64,000 nucleotides of DNA from positions 2,197,501 to 2,261,500 of the forward strand of contig NZ_CP048411.1 of NCBI RefSeq assembly GCF_019355055.1, read 5' to 3'. This document shows positions 60,695 to 64,000 of the stretch, piece by piece; position 1 is the first letter of the stretch, and the number at the start of each line of letters is the position of its first letter. Below the pieces are notes generated by a model that worked only from the letters and a program-made list of their open reading frames with translations, had not been told where the DNA came from and did no database searches. The position numbers were made by a program, and so were the translations under genes. Source of the DNA: Pseudomonas sp. MTM4. GTDB taxonomy: Bacteria; Pseudomonadota; Gammaproteobacteria; Pseudomonadales; Pseudomonadaceae.

Positions 60695-61156
60695 TCAGAG
60701 CCAACGGCGCACTCGCCGCCGGTAGGCGCGGTATTCGTCGCCAAACAGACTCGTCAGCAAATGCTCTTCGTGAACGATCACGGTGCGCTGCATGCAGAGA
60801 AACAGCAAGGGTAGCAGCAGCCAGGGCCAGAGACTGGCAAGCAGCAACGCAATGCCGCAATAGATCATCGTATCGGCCAAGTAGATCGGGTTGCGCGAAA
60901 AGCCGAACGGCCCGCTCTGCAACAGGCTGCTCGGCTTGCCATAGGGGTTGATGGTGGTGCGATGGCGAAACATCTCCCATGCCGCCCAGACCATCAGCAG
61001 GACGCCTATCACAATCGAGGCCCAGCCGGCACAGGACGCCAGCTCATGCACCGGCAGGTCGAGCGGCACCCCGCTCGACAACGCCCAGGCAGAGCCGATA
61101 AAGATCAGGTAGACCAGCGGAGGCGGAGGCCTCACTCCGAGTGATTTGTCAGGCAT
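60695..61156 (-). CDS. Isoprenylcysteine carboxyl methyltransferase-like membrane protein
   Basis: From ATG 61156 the protein has 153 residues (162 from ATG 61183). It has four hydrophobic segments and the family motif LLQSGPFGFSRNPIYLAD, then VIVHEEHLLTSLFGDEYRAY. Such enzymes use S-adenosylmethionine at the membrane, but the substrates of bacterial members are mostly unknown. It is upstream of and co-directional with the PilZ gene. Confidence 0.87.
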   Translation of the reverse strand: MPDKSLGVRPPPPLVYLIFIGSAWALSSGVPLDLPVHELASCAGWASIVIGVLLMVWAAWEMFRHRTTINPYGKPSSLLQSGPFGFSRNPIYLADTMIYCGIALLLASLWPWLLLPLLFLCMQRTVIVHEEHLLTSLFGDEYRAYRRRVRRWL

Positions 61157-61243
61157 GTAGATTCCGGAGACTGTTGGTTGCATTCAATATCGCAGCAGCG
61201 TCCAACGGACCACACCGCCTGCGTTTGAACCTGACAACCGCCG

Positions 61244-61882
61244 TTAGTGCTGTCCCGGCAACCAGCCATGCACCATCGCATGCTTCATCAGATCCGCAGG
61301 CCGATCGATATCGAGCTTGCGGCGGATGCTCAGCCGATGGGTTTCCACCGTCCGAACACTGATTTGCAGCGCACGCGCCATGGTCTTGTTGTTATGCCCC
61401 TGGGCGAGCATGAGCAACACCTCGCGCTCGCGTGGCGTCAGTTCGCGCTCTTCGCCGCCGCGGCTGGCCAGTTTCTCGGCAATCCCTTCGCTGTAGTAGG
61501 TGTTACCGGCAGCAATCGCCTCGATTGCGACGATGATCTCGCGCGATGGCGCATCCTTCAGCACGTAACCGTGGGCGCCGACTTTCACCGAGGTGGTCAC
61601 GTACTCCTGATTGTCGTACATGCTCAGAATCAGCACGCGAATCCCTGGAAAGCGCTCGCGCAGCGATTGCGTCAGTTCGAGGCCGTTGACGTCCTTTAGC
61701 CCAATGTCCATCAGCACCACGTCTGCCGACACACGTTCGAGTAGGTCGATCGCCTCGGCACCGCAGCCGGCCTCCCCTACTACATCCAATTCGGGCACGG
61801 CCATCAGCAGCGCGCGGATGCCGTCCCGGACCAAGGCATGGTCGTCGATCAGTACCACCTTTATGCGAGCTTTCGGGTTCAT
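61244..61882 (-). CDS. NarL/LuxR-family response regulator
   Basis: The 212-residue protein has a receiver domain (DD 13-14, phospho-acceptor Asp 59 in VVLMDIGL, Lys near 109 in LKDAPS) and a LuxR-type DNA-binding domain (LTPREREVLLMLAQG, SVRTVETHRLSIRRKL). It pairs with the sensor kinase encoded 36 bases upstream on the same strand. Targets are not known. Confidence 0.93.
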   Translation of the reverse strand: MNPKARIKVVLIDDHALVRDGIRALLMAVPELDVVGEAGCGAEAIDLLERVSADVVLMDIGLKDVNGLELTQSLRERFPGIRVLILSMYDNQEYVTTSVKVGAHGYVLKDAPSREIIVAIEAIAAGNTYYSEGIAEKLASRGGEERELTPREREVLLMLAQGHNNKTMARALQISVRTVETHRLSIRRKLDIDRPADLMKHAMVHGWLPGQH

Positions 61883-61918
61883 TGAGCGAGCCTCTTATTA
61901 TTTGGATATCCATGTTTG

Positions 61919-63271
61919 TCAGCCGGCCCGTGCCGGCAAGGTCACGTCCAGCTCGGTACCGCCGGCGGCCGATAGCAGGCTGAAACGTCCTCCGAAGTGC
62001 TCCACCCGTTCACGGATGTTGCGCAGGCCGATACCGCTGCCCTTCATGCTATCGAGCCGACGCGGGTCGAAGCCGATGCCGTCGTCTCGAACGCGCAAGC
62101 GCACAGAGGCTTCGTCCCCGTCCAGGCTGATATGAACAGACTGCGCCGCGGCGTGCCGGTCGATATTGGTCAGCGCCTCCTGCAAGACCCGGAACAGCGC
62201 GACGGCCACCGAATCGTCCGGATCTTCGTCGCCAAGCGCGTTGCTGTATCGCATCTTCAGTCCGCTGCGCTGCTCGAACTCGGCTACGAGCTGGCCTATC
62301 GCCGCCGATAATCCCAGCGTGTCGAGCAGTGAGGGATGCAGATCGTGAGAGATTCGCCGCACCTCGCCTATCGCGCCGGCCAGTCGCTCGATACCCATAT
62401 CAAGTGTCGTCTGCACCTTCGGGTTGCCGCTGGCCAGTTCGTGGCTGGCCAGCTCGAACTGGAACTTGATCGACACCAGCAACTGACTGATACCGTCGTG
62501 CAACTCTCGGGAGACCCGCGAGCGCTCTTCTTCCTGCAGGCTGACGATGCGCTGAGTCAGCAGCTGCAGCTTGCGGTCGGCCAAGCGTCGCTCACTGACG
62601 TTCAGCGTCAGCCCGCTAGCGAAAACCAGCAATACGGCCACCAGCGCCACGGCAGCAATCGCCAGCATGGTGGTGTGGATGCCGCTGGCAACCTCTTCAC
62701 GCACCAGCAGAATCGCCTGGTCCACATCCTCGAGGTAGATGCCGGTCCCGAGCATCCAGCCCCAGCGTTCGAGCATCACCACATAGGCCAGTTTCGCCGC
62801 GAACTGGCCGGTCGAGGGCTTCTGCCAGACGTAGCGCTGGAAGCCTTTGCCGGTCTCGGCGCTGTGCATCAGGGCCTGGATCACCGGCAGACCGTTGGGG
62901 TCGGTCATGTGCCACAGGTCCTTGCCGACCAGCTCGCTCTGCCGCGGATGCATCAGGTTGCGCCCATTGCGGTCGTAGACGAAGAAGTAACCGTCGCTGC
63001 CGAAACTGAAGCGTCCTAACGCGGCGAGCACCTTCCGCTGGGTTTCTTCATCGTCGAGGCCGGTGTCGTAGAGTGGCGCGATGGTGCTGAGGGCCATTTC
63101 GACGTAGTTCTTCAGCTCGGCCTGCTTGCTCGCCAGGATGCTGCTTTCGATCAGTTGCGCCTGTTGCTCACCGAGGCGCTGGTTCTGGAACAACACCAGC
63201 GCGCAGACCACCGCCACAGCCAGCAGCAATGGCAGGATGCTGAGTGCGGCGATCTTGTGTCTGAGCTGCAT
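61919..63271 (-). CDS. Cache-domain sensor histidine kinase (HisKA_3/NarX type)
   Basis: A 450-residue kinase with an N-terminal membrane helix (10-29), a periplasmic single-Cache domain (about 30-195, DGYFFVYDRNGRNLMHP at 93-109), a second helix (200-222), a HisKA_3 dimerisation domain with phospho-His 258 in SRELHDG, and an HATPase domain (ALTNIDRHA, DDGIGFDP, GIGLRNIRERVE). It should sense a small molecule in the periplasm and phosphorylate the neighbouring regulator. Confidence 0.93.
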   Translation of the reverse strand: MQLRHKIAALSILPLLLAVAVVCALVLFQNQRLGEQQAQLIESSILASKQAELKNYVEMALSTIAPLYDTGLDDEETQRKVLAALGRFSFGSDGYFFVYDRNGRNLMHPRQSELVGKDLWHMTDPNGLPVIQALMHSAETGKGFQRYVWQKPSTGQFAAKLAYVVMLERWGWMLGTGIYLEDVDQAILLVREEVASGIHTTMLAIAAVALVAVLLVFASGLTLNVSERRLADRKLQLLTQRIVSLQEEERSRVSRELHDGISQLLVSIKFQFELASHELASGNPKVQTTLDMGIERLAGAIGEVRRISHDLHPSLLDTLGLSAAIGQLVAEFEQRSGLKMRYSNALGDEDPDDSVAVALFRVLQEALTNIDRHAAAQSVHISLDGDEASVRLRVRDDGIGFDPRRLDSMKGSGIGLRNIRERVEHFGGRFSLLSAAGGTELDVTLPARAG

Positions 63272-63332
63272 CGAGGCTCCCCGGATAACACCAATCTTGC
63301 TGAACGCTGCGAATTCATTTCAGGCAGAAACG

Positions 63333-63358
63333 AAAAAGCCCGGCAAATGACCGGGCTT
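63333..63358 (-). terminator. Rho-independent terminator of glyA
   Basis: AAGCCCGG (63336-63343) and CCGGGCTT (63351-63358) enclose a 7-base loop. Read on the - strand, the stem is followed by five Ts. It lies 20 bases past the glyA stop. Confidence 0.88.
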
Positions 63359-63377
63359 CTCCATGCTGCGCTGACTA

Positions 63378-64000
63378 TTACTTACCGTAGACCGGGAACT
63401 TGGCGCAGACCGCCTCGACCTTGCCACGCACCGCGTCGATCACCGACTCGTCGCCCATCTTGTCGAGAATGTCGCAGATCCAGCCGGCGAGATCACGGCA
63501 CTCGGCTTCCTTGAAGCCACGGGTGGTAACGGCCGGGGTACCGATGCGCAGGCCGGAAGTGACGAAAGGCGAGCGCGGATCGTTCGGCACGCTGTTCTTG
63601 TTCACGGTGATGTGAGCGTTGCCCAGGGCCGCATCGGCGTCCTTACCGGTGATGTCCTGCTTGATCAGGCTCAGCAGGAACAGGTGATTCTGGGTACCGC
63701 CGGAGACCACATCGAAGCCGCGCTGGATGAACACTTCGGCCATGGCCTGGGCGTTCTTCACCACTTGCTGCTGGTATTCCTTGAACTCGGGCTGTAGCGC
63801 TTCCTTGAAGCACACGGCCTTGGCGGCGATCACGTGCTCCAGCGGGCCGCCCTGGGCGCCGGGGAAGACGGCGGAGTTGAGCTTCTTCTCGATCTCGGCG
63901 TTGGCCTTGGCGAGGATCAGGCCGCCGCGTGGGCCGCGCAGGGTCTTGTGGGTGGTGGTGGTGACCACGTCGGCGAAGGGCACCGGGTTCGGGTAGACGC
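63378..64000 (-). CDS. glyA: Serine hydroxymethyltransferase, N-terminal part outside the window
   Basis: About 207 C-terminal residues are visible, and the frame stays open to the window end ([11 protein letters not shown]), so this is a fragment of a gene of about 417 codons. [14 protein letters not shown] carries the PLP-binding lysine, and [15 protein letters not shown] is typical of GlyA. The enzyme makes glycine and methylene-tetrahydrofolate from serine. Confidence 0.96.
   Translation of the reverse strand, partial: VYPNPVPFADVVTTTTHKTLRGPRGGLILAKANAEIEKKLNSAVFPGAQGGPLEHVIAAKAVCFKEALQPEFKEYQQQVVKNAQAMAEVFIQRGFDVVSGGTQNHLFLLSLIKQDITGKDADAALGNAHITVNKNSVPNDPRSPFVTSGLRIGTPAVTTRGFKEAECRDLAGWICDILDKMGDESVIDAVRGKVEAVCAKFPVYGK

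Overview
The window is a high-GC gammaproteobacterial chromosome segment that reads as Pseudomonas. The right half follows the gene order of the P. aeruginosa PA4548-PA4614 region, and the left half follows the order of the P. aeruginosa HSI-II type VI secretion (T6SS) cluster. The species is inferred from gene order and protein likeness only; the P. stutzeri group (Stutzerimonas) is a plausible guess and was not tested.

Positions 1-23.3 kb hold a T6SS cluster read entirely on the + strand: tssA (cut by the window edge), tssB, tssC, tssE, a small DUF2388-like exported protein, tssF, tssG, tssH/clpV, a sigma-54 activator (Sfa type), a 44-residue lipoprotein (OrfX type), fha/tagH, tssJ, tssK, tssL, tssM, a PP2C phosphatase, a Ser/Thr kinase, vgrG and a small lipoprotein. 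Most genes overlap or are separated by a few bases. There is no hcp in the window. The kinase, phosphatase and FHA protein form the usual threonine-phosphorylation control module.

Positions 23.3-28.6 kb are the accessory payload. A 967-residue multidomain cell-wall effector carries two M23-like regions, an SH3-like domain, an EF-hand and a C-terminal GH19-type muramidase/chitinase-fold domain. The last ~220 codons and the next gene, a probable periplasmic immunity protein, lie in an AT-rich island of about 1.6 kb inside GC-rich DNA. Downstream come a periplasmic TPR-like protein whose start sits at the edge of that island and a decayed exported-protein gene with a frameshift and an in-frame stop. 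The simplest reading is a recent exchange of toxin tip and immunity gene that left older immunity genes stranded. This is the most interesting part of the window.

Positions 28.6-37.4 kb carry thiO (- strand) and the type IV pilus minor-pilin cluster fimT, fimU-pilV-pilW-pilX-pilY1-pilE, with pilY2 missing and an AT-rich N-terminal half in pilY1. Positions 37.5-49.7 kb are housekeeping genes, mostly on the - strand: ribF-ileS-lspA-fkpB-ispH, murJ, rpsT (+), creA, proB, obgE, and rplU-rpmA. Positions 49.9-64 kb hold ispB, a small gene behind a Fur-like box, fklB, a UPF0114 membrane protein, a Lon-like protease, a di-haem cytochrome c peroxidase behind an ANR/FNR-like box, mscL, a YdcH-like protein, a CopD-like protein, radA, a PilZ (MapZ-type) protein, an isoprenylcysteine-methyltransferase-like protein, a two-component system, and the 3' part of glyA. 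I saw no tRNA, rRNA, insertion sequence or CRISPR array. Two large imperfect palindromes and a cluster of short hairpins are the only repeats of note.
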